From Sulfidibacterium sp964456625 (lineage in GTDB: Bacteria; Bacteroidota; Bacteroidia; Bacteroidales; F082): DNA of 64,000 nucleotides. Under the pieces are notes generated by a model. It was not told the DNA's origin. It saw only the letters and a list, made by a program, of their open reading frames with translations, and did not search any database. Location of the stretch: contig CAYWBO010000001.1 in NCBI GenBank assembly GCA_964456625.1, positions 48,406 to 112,405 of the forward strand, in the 5' to 3' direction. This document shows positions 34,214 to 43,270 of this stretch, one piece after another. The position numbers and the translations under genes were made by a program. Within the stretch, counting starts at the first letter, position 1. Each line of letters starts with the position of its first letter.

Positions 34214-34230
34214 TCAGGCGCTACCTGAAT
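34214..34230 (-). other. small hairpin just before moeA
   Basis: TCAGG and CCTGA (read on the minus strand as TCAGGTAGCGCCTGA) form a 5-bp stem with a 5-nt loop about 22 nt before the moeA start. It lies between the structured leader and the start codon and might be the part that controls translation. Confidence 0.35.
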
Positions 34231-34262
34231 CGATTAACAAATACGTATATAATAAAACGCCG

Positions 34263-34434
34263 CTGTTCCGGTTGGAAAGAGGCCATTCCTGGATATTTCT
34301 ATCAGGTTAATTTATGGCTGACTCCTTTCCAATTCCTCCTGCCACTGCAGAATTCGGGAGGCTTAAACATTTCTGCTTAAACCCATCGGAACAGACCCCC
34401 TGGCTTTCGCTGTAGAAGCCTGTTCTCGGAGCAT
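34263..34434 (-). ncRNA. candidate molybdenum cofactor (Moco) riboswitch leading moeA
   Basis: On the minus strand CTGTTCCG (34394-34387) pairs with CGGAACAG (34270-34263), closing a junction with three arms: GGTTTAA/TTAAGCC, CCTC-CTGC-AGTG-GCAG-GAGG, and a long arm TTGGAAAG/CTTTCCAA with inner GCCAT/ATGGC and CCTG/CAGG. The first arm needs a G-U pair that only forms in the minus-strand RNA. Upstream, GAACAG near 34420 could pair with CTGTTC instead, which would be a switch. Position before moeA and the segments CTCCGAG, GCCTCCCG, AGTGGCAGGAG and CAGGAATGGCCTC resemble what I remember of the Moco motif; I could not score it. Confidence 0.6.
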
Positions 34435-34449
34435 TTTTTTAATACGGCT

Positions 34450-34457
34450 CAAAATTA
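34450..34457 (-). promoter_or_regulatory. predicted -7 box of the moeA operon
   Basis: TAATTTTG on the minus strand (34457-34450) fits TAnnTTTG. Transcription would start near 34443, immediately before the structured leader. The -33 region has only TTGG at about 34477-34473. Confidence 0.45.
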
Positions 34458-34577
34458 AAAAACATCCCGTTACCAATTTCGTTTTTAATCAGTTGTTATT
34501 TAGATTAAATTCTAAATTATCTCCTCATAAAACCTCAAAATAATCGACTGGAGCCATGGTAGCATCGGGATATATAA

Positions 34578-34585
34578 TAAATTTG
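34578..34585 (+). promoter_or_regulatory. predicted -7 box of the TonB-dependent receptor gene
   Basis: TAAATTTG at 34578-34585 fits TAnnTTTG and would give a leader of about 28 nt. No clear -33 TTTG. Confidence 0.4.
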
Positions 34586-34620
34586 CTTGTAATAAGTTTC
34601 TTATAAAAACTTTTGATCGC

Positions 34621-37143
34621 ATGCGAAGGCCCTGGTTATACCCGTTTCTTGGATTGGTACTTTTGTTTTGTCTGATGTCTTCAGGAGTCTTTGCCCAAAC
34701 GGCGCAGCTTGAAGGTATTATCAGGACGGACAAAGGAAAGCCTTTGCAGTGGGTGAACATCAAAATCAGGGCCAGCCAGCAGGGCACCGTTACCGATTCA
34801 ACAGGTTCCTATCGGATGACGGTTCCGGGAAACCGACGATTTGTACTTTCCGTCAGTTTTGTGGGATATAAAAGCGTTGATACTTCGATGCTGATCCCGG
34901 TGGGGCAAAGGAGAACCGTGAACTTCAGACTTGAGCCCCAGACCACAGAACTTCCCGGCCTGGAAATCCGGGAACAAAATATCAAACTTGAAAAGATCAC
35001 AAGTCTGGATCCCCAAAATGTCCTTGTCTCACCCGCCGTTTCTACAGGTGTGGAGGGCCTGATCAAAACCTTGCCCGGTGTGACTTCCAACAACGAACTC
35101 AGTTCTCAGTATTCTGTGCGGGGAGGCAATTATGATGAAAATCTGGTTTATGTCAACGGCATCGAAATCTATCGCCCGTTTCTGGTGAACTCCGGGCAAC
35201 AGGAAGGACTGAGTTTCATTAATCCCGACATGGTCTCAAAAATCAATTTTTCTGCCGGTGGATTCGGCGTACAGTACGGAGATAAAATGTCCTCCGTTTT
35301 GGACATAACTTACAAACATCCTAAGAGCTTCGGGGGAAGTGCTTATCTAAGCCTGCTGGGGGCCGGTGTTTCGGTTCAGGGAACCAATAAAAATCATCGC
35401 TTCACCTATCTCATGGGAAGCCGGTATAAAACCAATCGGTATCTGCTGGGAACCCTGGATACGAAAGGCGATTACAAACCGGATTTTGCTGATTTTCAGT
35501 CGTTGTTAAGTTATGAATTATCGGAAAAGTGGAATGTATCGTTTTTAGGTTATTATTCCAGAAATAAATACCGGGTGATCCCTGCCAGCAGGGAAACCGA
35601 TTTCGGAACGGCACAACAGCCCCTTCGGTTTTCAGTGTATTTTGACGGCCAGGAAGTGGATCAGTACAATCTGGCAGAAGGGGGCCTCACACTCAACTAT
35701 CATCCCAACAAAGACACAAAACTCAATTTTATTGTTTCCGGATTCAACACACAGGAATCCGAAACTTATGATCTTTTAGGCCAGTATTGGATCGGGGAGG
35801 TAAGCAACGAACAAACTACTTCTGATGAAGGACAGGCAATTCAAACGCTCGGGGTGGGGTCTTATCTGCGTCATGCAAGAGATTATTTTACAGCTAATGT
35901 AGTGAGTTTACAGCACAACGGTTCCTATTTTTATAACGGACATCATCTGCTTTGGGGCGTGCGTTATCAGCATCAGTATGTGGATGATCAGGTAAGGGAA
36001 TGGGAAGTAAACGACTCTGCGGGTTACTTTCTTCCCAATCCGGTGGATCTTCCCGGGAATCCCAACCCTTCACGGCCGGATTTAAAACTTTATTATTTTG
36101 TCACAGCCCACAACATACTTTCCATCAACCGGTTTTCAGCTTACATTTCCAACCGGTGGGATTTTAGGTTCAACAACAAGAGTCAGCTGGGGCTGACAGC
36201 GGGGGCAAGGTTCTATTATTGGGATTTTGCCCGTGAATTTTTGTTCAGTCCACGGTTTAATATGGCTTATATCCCTGGTGCAAATCCAAGCTGGACCTTT
36301 CGCCTTGCATCCGGAGTGTACTACCAGCCACCGTTTTACAGAGAAATGCGTGAGATGGACGGGCAGATCAATCACAATATTAAATCACCCCGTTCGATCC
36401 ATTTTATCCTGACGGGAGACCATAGACTGAATATCTGGAACCGGCCCTTTTTATTTACTGCAGAGGCATATTACAAAAAAATGGATCATTTTATCCCTTA
36501 TGAGGTGGACAATCTGCAAGTTCGTTACTTTGCCAGTAAAGTTGCAAAAGCGTATGCCACCGGACTTGATTTCAGACTTTCCGGAGCTTTTGTAAATGGC
36601 ATCGACAGCTGGATTTCAGTGTCGTTTCTAAAAGCTGCTGAAGATATTCAGGGGGATTATTATTACAACTATTACCAAAATGGAACTTTGTTGCCGGCCT
36701 CAAACCATCCAATGGCTACCGACAGCACCAAGATATATCCTGGCTATATCCCGTTGCCATCGGACAGCCGGGTAAATTTTAAGATTTTCTTTCAGGATTA
36801 CATTCCCGGACACAAGGCTTTTAAAGTTCATCTCAGAGTGTTATACAGTACCGGACTTCCTTTTGGTCCGCCACAATCACAACCTTATCAGCAAACACTG
36901 CGTATGCCTGACTACAGAAGGGTAGATGTGGGATTTTCATGGAATCTACTGCACCACGACGGAGAAAGCGCTGCCCTGAAGAAATTTAAATCTCTCTGGG
37001 TATCCCTGGAAGTCTTCAACCTTTTCCAGGTTTACAATACCATCTCCTACAACTGGATCACCGATGTGGAAAATCAAAATTTTGCGGTACCCAATTATCT
37101 GACCACAAGAAGAGTGAATCTGAAAGTGATGATCAACTTCTAA
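34621..37143 (+). CDS. TonB-dependent outer-membrane receptor with carboxypeptidase-like domain
   Basis: An 840-residue outer-membrane transporter. A signal peptide ends near residue 26 (VFAQ), then a carboxypeptidase D regulatory-like domain (about 29-112: LEGIIRTDKGKPLQWVNI, GTVTDSTGSYRM), then the plug (about 125-230: TLPGVTSNNELSSQYSVRGGNYDENLVYVNGIEI) and the 22-strand barrel ending in VNLKVMINF with a terminal Phe. No SusD partner follows, so it is not a classical SusCD pair. The imported ligand cannot be named. Its start region faces the Moco leader, but molybdate uptake is not implied by sequence. Confidence 0.9.
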   Translation: MRRPWLYPFLGLVLLFCLMSSGVFAQTAQLEGIIRTDKGKPLQWVNIKIRASQQGTVTDSTGSYRMTVPGNRRFVLSVSFVGYKSVDTSMLIPVGQRRTVNFRLEPQTTELPGLEIREQNIKLEKITSLDPQNVLVSPAVSTGVEGLIKTLPGVTSNNELSSQYSVRGGNYDENLVYVNGIEIYRPFLVNSGQQEGLSFINPDMVSKINFSAGGFGVQYGDKMSSVLDITYKHPKSFGGSAYLSLLGAGVSVQGTNKNHRFTYLMGSRYKTNRYLLGTLDTKGDYKPDFADFQSLLSYELSEKWNVSFLGYYSRNKYRVIPASRETDFGTAQQPLRFSVYFDGQEVDQYNLAEGGLTLNYHPNKDTKLNFIVSGFNTQESETYDLLGQYWIGEVSNEQTTSDEGQAIQTLGVGSYLRHARDYFTANVVSLQHNGSYFYNGHHLLWGVRYQHQYVDDQVREWEVNDSAGYFLPNPVDLPGNPNPSRPDLKLYYFVTAHNILSINRFSAYISNRWDFRFNNKSQLGLTAGARFYYWDFAREFLFSPRFNMAYIPGANPSWTFRLASGVYYQPPFYREMREMDGQINHNIKSPRSIHFILTGDHRLNIWNRPFLFTAEAYYKKMDHFIPYEVDNLQVRYFASKVAKAYATGLDFRLSGAFVNGIDSWISVSFLKAAEDIQGDYYYNYYQNGTLLPASNHPMATDSTKIYPGYIPLPSDSRVNFKIFFQDYIPGHKAFKVHLRVLYSTGLPFGPPQSQPYQQTLRMPDYRRVDVGFSWNLLHHDGESAALKKFKSLWVSLEVFNLFQVYNTISYNWITDVENQNFAVPNYLTTRRVNLKVMINF

Positions 37144-37157
37144 TCCCCTCGTTAAGG

Positions 37158-37859
37158 CTACAACGAGTTATAATAATCCAGAAGCTTGATCAGGTCCTTT
37201 TCCCTGGTAGCGTGGATTCTTTCTTTCTTCATGAACTTGTTTACCTGGGCTCTGTATTGAGGCACCGCTTTCAAGAAATCGGAATTCTTGTAGATCAGTA
37301 CAGCAGGTTCCTGTCCGAAACGGACATAGAAATCTTTCTGGATAGAAGAAAATCTTGCGGGCTGGGCATCCTGGTAGGCTCCAGGTTGGGTTGCTTTCAT
37401 AAAATCAACACTATAACGTATCAATCCCTCCGCATTTTTCCCTGACTTTATTAACTGAAAAAATCCGTTTGAAGTGACATTTTTATTAATGTAAGAAGCG
37501 TAAACATAGGTCGTATCATCCAGCTTGATCTTTCCGACCATTCCCGGCGAATTCAATTCCAAAATTTCATGATTCGATTTTCTGAATTCAAAATTTCCTG
37601 TAAATACATCATAACGCAGCAGGTAGGAGCCGTACAAAGTTTTATTCTTTGTGAAAATCTGCCCGCTTTTAAATTCAGAATTCAGGTAAGGAGTACCCTG
37701 GATCTGGCTGTACGGAATGGTGATACTGATTGTTCCGTTATTACGTTGCTGTATCCGCCAAAAATCATCCTTGGCAATCTGGGCACTCACCGATTGTCCG
37801 AAAAGTCCCCATGGGAACATCACAGCCAACAAAAGACCTATTATTTTTAATTTTTTCAT
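37158..37859 (-). CDS. exported protein of unknown function
   Basis: A 233-residue protein with a signal peptide (MKKLKIIGLLLAVMFPWGLFGQ, about residues 1-22). The mature part is predicted mostly beta (GTISITIPYSQIQGTPYLN, LYGSYLLRYDVFTGNFEFR, KIKLDDTTYVYASYI) with a basic helical end (KFMKKERIHATREKDLIKLLDYYNSL). I do not recognise a family. It converges on the TonB-dependent receptor with 14 bp between the stops. Confidence 0.65.
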   Translation of the reverse strand: MKKLKIIGLLLAVMFPWGLFGQSVSAQIAKDDFWRIQQRNNGTISITIPYSQIQGTPYLNSEFKSGQIFTKNKTLYGSYLLRYDVFTGNFEFRKSNHEILELNSPGMVGKIKLDDTTYVYASYINKNVTSNGFFQLIKSGKNAEGLIRYSVDFMKATQPGAYQDAQPARFSSIQKDFYVRFGQEPAVLIYKNSDFLKAVPQYRAQVNKFMKKERIHATREKDLIKLLDYYNSL

Positions 37860-38082
37860 ACTACAATTTTAAAAGGGTTTCGAAATTTTAAAAATTACCA
37901 CTTAGACTTACCAAATTTATACATAAAAATAACAGAACCGACCCTGAAAATTGAAAAAAAATAATCTTTTTCTTCAATTTTTTCATTTATAATGACATGA
38001 AAAACAATATTTTAAAATTTTTTTATTAAAAAATGTTATCTTTATTTAGATTTTGTACAAATAATATATATATTTGTACTGC

Positions 38083-38213
38083 AATTTTAAAGTATTTACG
38101 TAGGAATAGATACTAAGAAAATGCAGGTTAATTTTTTGGGTTATCCCTCGTTCTGAGGGCTTTTAGGTTAATAATTGAAGAAGTTTCGTCTCCCCGGCGA
38201 AACTTCTTTTTTT
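38083..38213 (+). ncRNA. candidate small RNA with terminator
   Basis: Between two minus-strand genes the plus strand has TATATTTG (TAnnTTTG) at 38069-38076, then a hairpin CCCTC-GTTCT-GAGGG (38145-38159) and a strong terminator. No open frame of note lies between and the nearest plus-strand gene upstream is 900 bp away behind an opposing gene, so the terminator points to an unlisted transcript of about 130 nt. The family is unknown. The rest of 37860-38070 is very AT-rich and shows no gene. Confidence 0.45.
38178..38213 (+). terminator. Rho-independent terminator of the candidate small RNA
   Basis: AAGAAGTTTCG (38178-38188) pairs exactly with CGAAACTTCTT (38198-38208) and runs into a T tract; there is no T tract on the other strand, so it acts on plus-strand transcripts. 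Confidence 0.8.
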
Positions 38214-38242
38214 AAAAAAAGGCAGCTTTGCGCTGCCTTTTT
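38214..38242 (-). terminator. terminator of the ornithine aminotransferase gene
   Basis: GGCAGC (38221-38226) and GCTGCC (38232-38237) form a 6-bp stem; on the minus strand it is followed by seven T. It begins 16 bp after the rocD stop. A T run on the plus side could make it work both ways. Confidence 0.75.
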
Positions 38243-38252
38243 CAAAATGTCA

Positions 38253-39473
38253 TTAGAAAGATTTCAGGGCTGTTTCAACAATCTGAAGCGCTTTCTTTAA
38301 ATCTTCCTCTTCAATTACCAGCGGAGGGGCAAAGCGAATGATATGATCATGCGTTGGTTTGGCAAGCAAGCCGAGTTCAGCCATTTTAATACATACATCC
38401 CAGGCTGTTTTGCCATTCTTCGGTGTGATGACCATCGCATTTAGCAGGCCCTTGCCTCTGACTTCAGCAACCATATCGGACCGTATGGCTTTAAGGCCAT
38501 CCCGAAAAATTACGCCCATCTTTTCAGCTCTTTCCGCCAGGTCCTCTTCTTTGATCACTTCCAACGCCGCTACTGCAATACGCGCGGCCAGCGGGTTTCC
38601 GCCAAAGGTGGAACCATGTTCACCGGGTTTAATAGTTAGCATGATGTCATCATCCGCCAGCACGGCAGAAATCGGATAAGCACCTCCTGACAAGGCTTTT
38701 CCTAGTATCAGCACATCCGGGCGCACTTCTTCATGGTCACAGGCCAGCAATTTACCGGTTCTTGCAATCCCTGTCTGCACTTCATCAGCAATGAACAACA
38801 CATTGTTGGCTTTACACATTTCGTAGGCCTTTTTCAGATACCCCTCATCCGGAACCATAACACCGGCTTCTCCCTGAATAGGTTCTACCAGAAAACCCGC
38901 TACATGCTGATCTTCCAGTGCTTTGGCCAGCGCATTCAGATCATTGTAGGGGATGGTAATAAAACCGGGCGTATAGGGTCCGAAATCATTTCTGGCATCC
39001 GGATCGGTAGACATGGAAATGATGGTGATCGTACGTCCGTGGAAATTGTTGGCACAGCAAACGATCTTTGCCTCATTTTCAGGAATGCCTTTTTTCACAT
39101 AAGCCCATTTACGGGTCAGTTTTAGGGCGGTTTCGTCGGCTTCGGCTCCCGAATTCATGGGCAAAACCTTGTCATAACCAAAATAACCGGTAATATATTT
39201 TTCATAAACCCCCAGCGCATCGTTATAAAAAGCGCGGGAGGTCAAGGTCAGCTTTTGTGCCTGATCAGTCAGAGCTTTGATGATTTTTGGGTGACAATGT
39301 CCTTGATTTACTGCAGAATAAGCAGATAAAAAATCAAGATATTCTTTACCTTCAACATCCCAAACTTTGGCCCCAAGCCCTTTCGACAATACTACCGGAA
39401 CCGGATGGTAATTATGTGCACCATATTTATCTTCCAATTCCATTGCCGCCTTCGAAGTAAGTTTTTCTGACAT
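38253..39473 (-). CDS. rocD: ornithine aminotransferase
   Basis: A 406-residue class III PLP aminotransferase that exchanges the delta-amino group of ornithine with 2-oxoglutarate, giving glutamate semialdehyde/pyrroline-5-carboxylate and glutamate. Motifs: YLDFLSAYSAVNQGHCHP (about 45-62), NSGAEADETALKLTRKW, FHGRT, the PLP-binding Asp in IADEVQTGIARTGK and the Schiff-base lysine in LILGKALSGG. The product is the same metabolite expected from the hydroxyproline dehydratase at the left edge, though the genes are 37 kb apart. It is monocistronic with its own terminator. Confidence 0.93.
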   Translation of the reverse strand: MSEKLTSKAAMELEDKYGAHNYHPVPVVLSKGLGAKVWDVEGKEYLDFLSAYSAVNQGHCHPKIIKALTDQAQKLTLTSRAFYNDALGVYEKYITGYFGYDKVLPMNSGAEADETALKLTRKWAYVKKGIPENEAKIVCCANNFHGRTITIISMSTDPDARNDFGPYTPGFITIPYNDLNALAKALEDQHVAGFLVEPIQGEAGVMVPDEGYLKKAYEMCKANNVLFIADEVQTGIARTGKLLACDHEEVRPDVLILGKALSGGAYPISAVLADDDIMLTIKPGEHGSTFGGNPLAARIAVAALEVIKEEDLAERAEKMGVIFRDGLKAIRSDMVAEVRGKGLLNAMVITPKNGKTAWDVCIKMAELGLLAKPTHDHIIRFAPPLVIEEEDLKKALQIVETALKSF

Positions 39474-39644
39474 ATTACTATTATATTAAATTTAACACTA
39501 TTGATTCGTTGTAACTAATTTCTGCCCTTAGAGGATGCAATAATACAATTTTCAGCGTGAAGTTTTGGGATCGGAATATGAAATCAGTGTATTACGTATT
39601 TGTCTCCAGAGAAGAGGATTATTATTGGTATAACACAAACCTTT

Positions 39645-40715
39645 TCAAAGAAGATGTCGGAAGGGCAGGAGCAACCACTCAAAAAATTTCTCTACCGGCG
39701 GTCTTTTCTCCCATTCCTTATAATTAAAAGGGATGGTGGCTTCCATCGTTTTTTGGTTGTGTGCCTGTACTTCATGCACTATGGTAGGTTCAATGCCAAA
39801 CAGCACCACCTCGAACATGTAGCGGAAACTCCTGTAATCGAAATTGGAGGAACCCACACCGAAAGTATGGTCGTCCACCAAAATCAGCTTGGCGTGCAGA
39901 TTGTTAGGTTCATAGTACATGAATTCAATGCCTTTTTTGGAAAGTACTCCCAGATATTTGTTCCTTAAAATATCCACCAGTCGCACATCCGACTTCTTGG
40001 GGACAACCACCTTAATGGAGACCCCCCGATCAGCAGCTTCCATCAATGCTTTCCGAAGCATGAATCCGGGCAGAAAATATGGGGTTTCGATTATGATTGT
40101 GTTCTGTGATTCCTGGATGAGCTTGATGAATTTTTTATTGATCTTCTTTTTGGTGATGATGGGAACATCCCGCACAATTTCATATTCTCTATGCTTCACA
40201 TACCGGGTATAGTAGGCCCGTGAAAAAATATACCGGTTGTAAATATTAAAATCCTGAATAAACAGTTTTTTGAAAACGTGGGTGATGTCGCTTTTCATAC
40301 GCAAAACCGATTCGCGCCAGTTCATATTGTAATCGGTAATGTTTGAAGAGCCGATATAAGTGATTTCATCGTCTATCAGCAACAGCTTCCGGTGGTTTCT
40401 GCGGTGGCCACGGGTAAAAAAGTCAAAATTGTATTTTATTTTTTTGAAAAATCTGACTTTTCCTCCCAGCGCAATGAGCTCATCGAAAAATCCATATTTT
40501 ACCGAACCTGCGCCCCAATAATCGATCAGTACCTTAATTTCAACGCCTTTCTTTCTGGCCTCTATCAAAGCTGATCTGAACCTCTCGCCGATAACATCCG
40601 CACCCACCCTGAATGTCTCGATATAGACATATTTTGTGGCCGTACGAATATCCTTTATCATTTTATGATAGAACTGGAAAGGATCCGAGTACAGACGATA
40701 GTCAGCATTTTCCAT
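39645..40715 (-). CDS. phospholipase D-like / cardiolipin synthase-type protein
   Basis: A 356-residue protein with two HKD motifs: HRKLLLIDD (His in NHRK, first half) and HAKLILVDD (second half), each followed by IGSSN or VGSSN. These form one phosphatidyl-transfer active site. Cardiolipin synthases usually have two N-terminal membrane segments, which are missing here, so it resembles the soluble ClsB-like form or another phosphodiesterase. YVYIETF and VLIDYWGAGS are typical of the family. It stands alone between rocD and the methyltransferase gene. Confidence 0.88.
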   Translation of the reverse strand: MENADYRLYSDPFQFYHKMIKDIRTATKYVYIETFRVGADVIGERFRSALIEARKKGVEIKVLIDYWGAGSVKYGFFDELIALGGKVRFFKKIKYNFDFFTRGHRRNHRKLLLIDDEITYIGSSNITDYNMNWRESVLRMKSDITHVFKKLFIQDFNIYNRYIFSRAYYTRYVKHREYEIVRDVPIITKKKINKKFIKLIQESQNTIIIETPYFLPGFMLRKALMEAADRGVSIKVVVPKKSDVRLVDILRNKYLGVLSKKGIEFMYYEPNNLHAKLILVDDHTFGVGSSNFDYRSFRYMFEVVLFGIEPTIVHEVQAHNQKTMEATIPFNYKEWEKRPPVEKFFEWLLLPFRHLL

Positions 40716-40829
40716 AATTCATGATACTTTTCAAGTGCCTTCCGGAGCAAGGTTTCTGACTTTAAAAATAAGGGATTTTTCAATCCTTTGCTAAAGAATG
40801 AGAGAAAAGATTATGATTTTTTAGCAGGC

Positions 40830-41630
40830 TTATTTTTTGAAATCTCTTTGTCTCATTGCTTCATAGATCAGGATGGCGGTTGCAATGGAAACATTCAAAG
40901 AGTCGTTGATTCCCATCATGGGGATCTTGATAATCTCTTCAGAGAATTCGCGCCATAACTGGCTCAATCCTTCCGATTCGGTTCCCATGATCAAAGCTGC
41001 CGGCTGTTTAAAGTTGGTTTCATGATACCACTTGTTGGTCTGGATAGCTGCAGCAAAGCACCGGATATTCTCGCTTCTAAGCCATTTCATTGCCTCTTCG
41101 GAAGAACAGGAAACCACTTGTGTGGAAAAAACACAACCAATGCTGGCTCGAATGACATTGGGATTGTAAAGATCCGTAGCCGGATCACAAATGATGACTG
41201 CATCCACCTGAGCCGCATCCGCGGTCCTCAGGATGGCCCCCAGATTGCCCGGTTTTTCAACATGCTCCAGTACCACCACCAGGGGCACTTCACTCAGTTT
41301 CAAGTCCTCCAATGTCAAAAAACGGGAATACGCCAGGGCTACCATCCCCCCGGTAGTTTCACGATAAGCGATCTTTGAAAACACTTCGGAACTAACTTCA
41401 AAAGTCTGAGGAACTTTTGGGATCAGGCTTTCCGGCAGTCCCTCAGGAGCAATATCAGGACAGAAAAAAAGGGAATGAAGTTCGTATCCGCAGCTGACCA
41501 CATGCTTGATCTCTTTCAGCCCTTCCACGACAAATAACTGCTGCTTTTTCCTTTCGGAAGCTTTCTGAAGCCTGACTATATTCTTGATCTTTGGATTCTG
41601 AAGGCTGGATATCTTTTCTGTTTGGATCAT
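40830..41630 (-). CDS. TrmH/SpoU family RNA 2'-O-methyltransferase
   Basis: A 266-residue SPOUT methyltransferase. The N-terminal about 100 residues are the substrate-binding domain (SSLQNPKIKNIVRLQKASERKK), and the SPOUT knot motifs are HVEKPGNLGAILRTADA, ALIMGTESEGLS and IPMMGINDSLNVSIATAILIYEA. It uses SAM to methylate ribose in rRNA or tRNA; the target base cannot be told. It lies 45 bp downstream of the TPR protein gene on the same strand. Confidence 0.93.
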   Translation of the reverse strand: MIQTEKISSLQNPKIKNIVRLQKASERKKQQLFVVEGLKEIKHVVSCGYELHSLFFCPDIAPEGLPESLIPKVPQTFEVSSEVFSKIAYRETTGGMVALAYSRFLTLEDLKLSEVPLVVVLEHVEKPGNLGAILRTADAAQVDAVIICDPATDLYNPNVIRASIGCVFSTQVVSCSSEEAMKWLRSENIRCFAAAIQTNKWYHETNFKQPAALIMGTESEGLSQLWREFSEEIIKIPMMGINDSLNVSIATAILIYEAMRQRDFKK

Positions 41631-41675
41631 CTCGGAATATAAAATATATGGGCAAAGGAACGAAAAAGAAAACTT

Positions 41676-43094
41676 CTATTGCTCTTTTTCCAGGTCACGA
41701 ACCCTTTTTCTGAGTTTCATGAAGAAAAAGAGGGAAATCATCAATACCACCAGCACCCCAGCAAAAATCACCTCGATAAAATCATAATTCTTGATCTTTT
41801 CACTTTGCTGACGGCTTTCCTCCTTGAGCTCATTTCTTTTCTGCGTTAGCTCCTGAACCTTAAACTGATTTTCAACTTCGGCAGTATTTTCCAGTTCTAA
41901 CTTGTTGATCAGAGAATCCTGGCTTTCACTATAGATTTTATAATACCTTGAAAAATTGTCAAAATCTCCCATCCCCGCATAACAAATAAAAAACCCTTCA
42001 TTAAACCGTTGTGTGAAATCCGTGTATCCAATCTCTTTAGCCAGCCTGGCACCTTTTTCAAAGTCTTCCAGCGCTTTTCTGAACTTCCGGGCAAGAATGT
42101 TAACATCGCCTTCATTATAATACACCATCACCAAACCTGTTTTGTCGCCTATCTCTTCAAATTGCTTTTTGCTCTGATTAAAAAGCTGGAAGGCTTTAGA
42201 AAAATTTCCCATTTTTCCATATAATGCCCCCAGGTTGCAGGTTACAAGCGCAACTCCTGACTTGCTGTCGATATCTTTTTTCAGATCCAGGGCCTGCTCG
42301 TACAACATCAGTGCCTGCTTGTAATCTTTATAATGTTCATAATAGATGTCTGCCAGATTGTCCAGCACTTTGGACTGATTTATTTTGTCATTTCGATCCT
42401 CATAGATCGCAACAGCCTTCTGAAGAAAATCCCGGGCTTTGCCATATTCTTCCAGTTGCTCGTAGATCACGGCCGCACTGTTATAAGCACTGCCCATTCC
42501 GTCGAAATCCTTCAGTTCCACAAAAATCTTCAAAGCACCCAGATAATTTTCAAGCGCATGGCGATAGGCTTTCCTGTAGAAATTGATATTTCCGATATTA
42601 ATCAGAGATGTCGCTATACCTTCCTGGTTATTTAATTCTTTTTCAATGTCCAGCGATTGTTTGTAATAAATAACAGCCGTATCGAATTTCGACCAGCTTT
42701 CGTAGATCAGGCCAATGTCATTGACACAATTGGATATCCCCTTTTTGTTTTCGGCTTTCCGGTAAAAGGAAAGACCTTCCTTAAAATATTGCAGTGCTTC
42801 CGTATAATTCCCGGAGTAATAACTAGAGACCCCCAAATCCTTACTCGCAAGTCCCGCCAGATCCATTTTATTCAATTTCTTTGCTTCCTCAATAGACTGC
42901 TCGCCATATTTCATGCAGTCATGATAAGAAATGGTACGGTAAGCTTTGGATAGGTCGATGAGCAGGTTCACACGATCCACCCCGCTGGTATTCTGCAGTT
43001 TCTTTTGAATTTCCTGTACCTTTTTACTGGTTTGTGCCATCAAAAATAAAGGTAACAGAGTGCTTAGGCTGATAATTGCTAAAATCCTTTTCAT
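41676..43094 (-). CDS. exported TPR-repeat protein with C-terminal membrane anchor
   Basis: A 472-residue protein with a signal peptide (residues about 1-20, FLMAQ), about eight tetratricopeptide repeats from about 60 to 360 (for example YYSGNYTEALQYFKEGL, EEYGKARDFLQKAVAIYE), a coiled coil at about 385-430 and one membrane segment at about 437-460, then a short basic tail. This is the sensory half of a common Bacteroidota TPR histidine kinase, but the protein stops after the membrane segment with no kinase, so it may signal through a partner or be a scaffold. No kinase gene adjoins it. Confidence 0.8.
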   Translation of the reverse strand: MKRILAIISLSTLLPLFLMAQTSKKVQEIQKKLQNTSGVDRVNLLIDLSKAYRTISYHDCMKYGEQSIEEAKKLNKMDLAGLASKDLGVSSYYSGNYTEALQYFKEGLSFYRKAENKKGISNCVNDIGLIYESWSKFDTAVIYYKQSLDIEKELNNQEGIATSLINIGNINFYRKAYRHALENYLGALKIFVELKDFDGMGSAYNSAAVIYEQLEEYGKARDFLQKAVAIYEDRNDKINQSKVLDNLADIYYEHYKDYKQALMLYEQALDLKKDIDSKSGVALVTCNLGALYGKMGNFSKAFQLFNQSKKQFEEIGDKTGLVMVYYNEGDVNILARKFRKALEDFEKGARLAKEIGYTDFTQRFNEGFFICYAGMGDFDNFSRYYKIYSESQDSLINKLELENTAEVENQFKVQELTQKRNELKEESRQQSEKIKNYDFIEVIFAGVLVVLMISLFFFMKLRKRVRDLEKEQ

Positions 43095-43270
43095 CTTTGA
43101 AGCAAATTTAGATTTTCTTTTTCAAATCACAAGTGCCTTTCTTTAAATTACCGACGTAGCTTCAGTTTGATAAATATCACATCATTTGTTTCATAATTCT
43201 GTCGAAACGGATCATTTTCTAAGTCGGGAACCCGCATAGAATTGTATATTTGCCTTTAAAATGATTTACT

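Noticed and set aside
34261..34440. Cobalamin riboswitch on the plus strand before the TonB-dependent receptor (GCCACTG and CGGGAGGC look like parts of it)
   Set aside because: The core elements (GGTGAAAATCC-like and CCCGCAACTG-like) are missing, and one arm pairs properly only in the minus-strand RNA, which favours the moeA leader.
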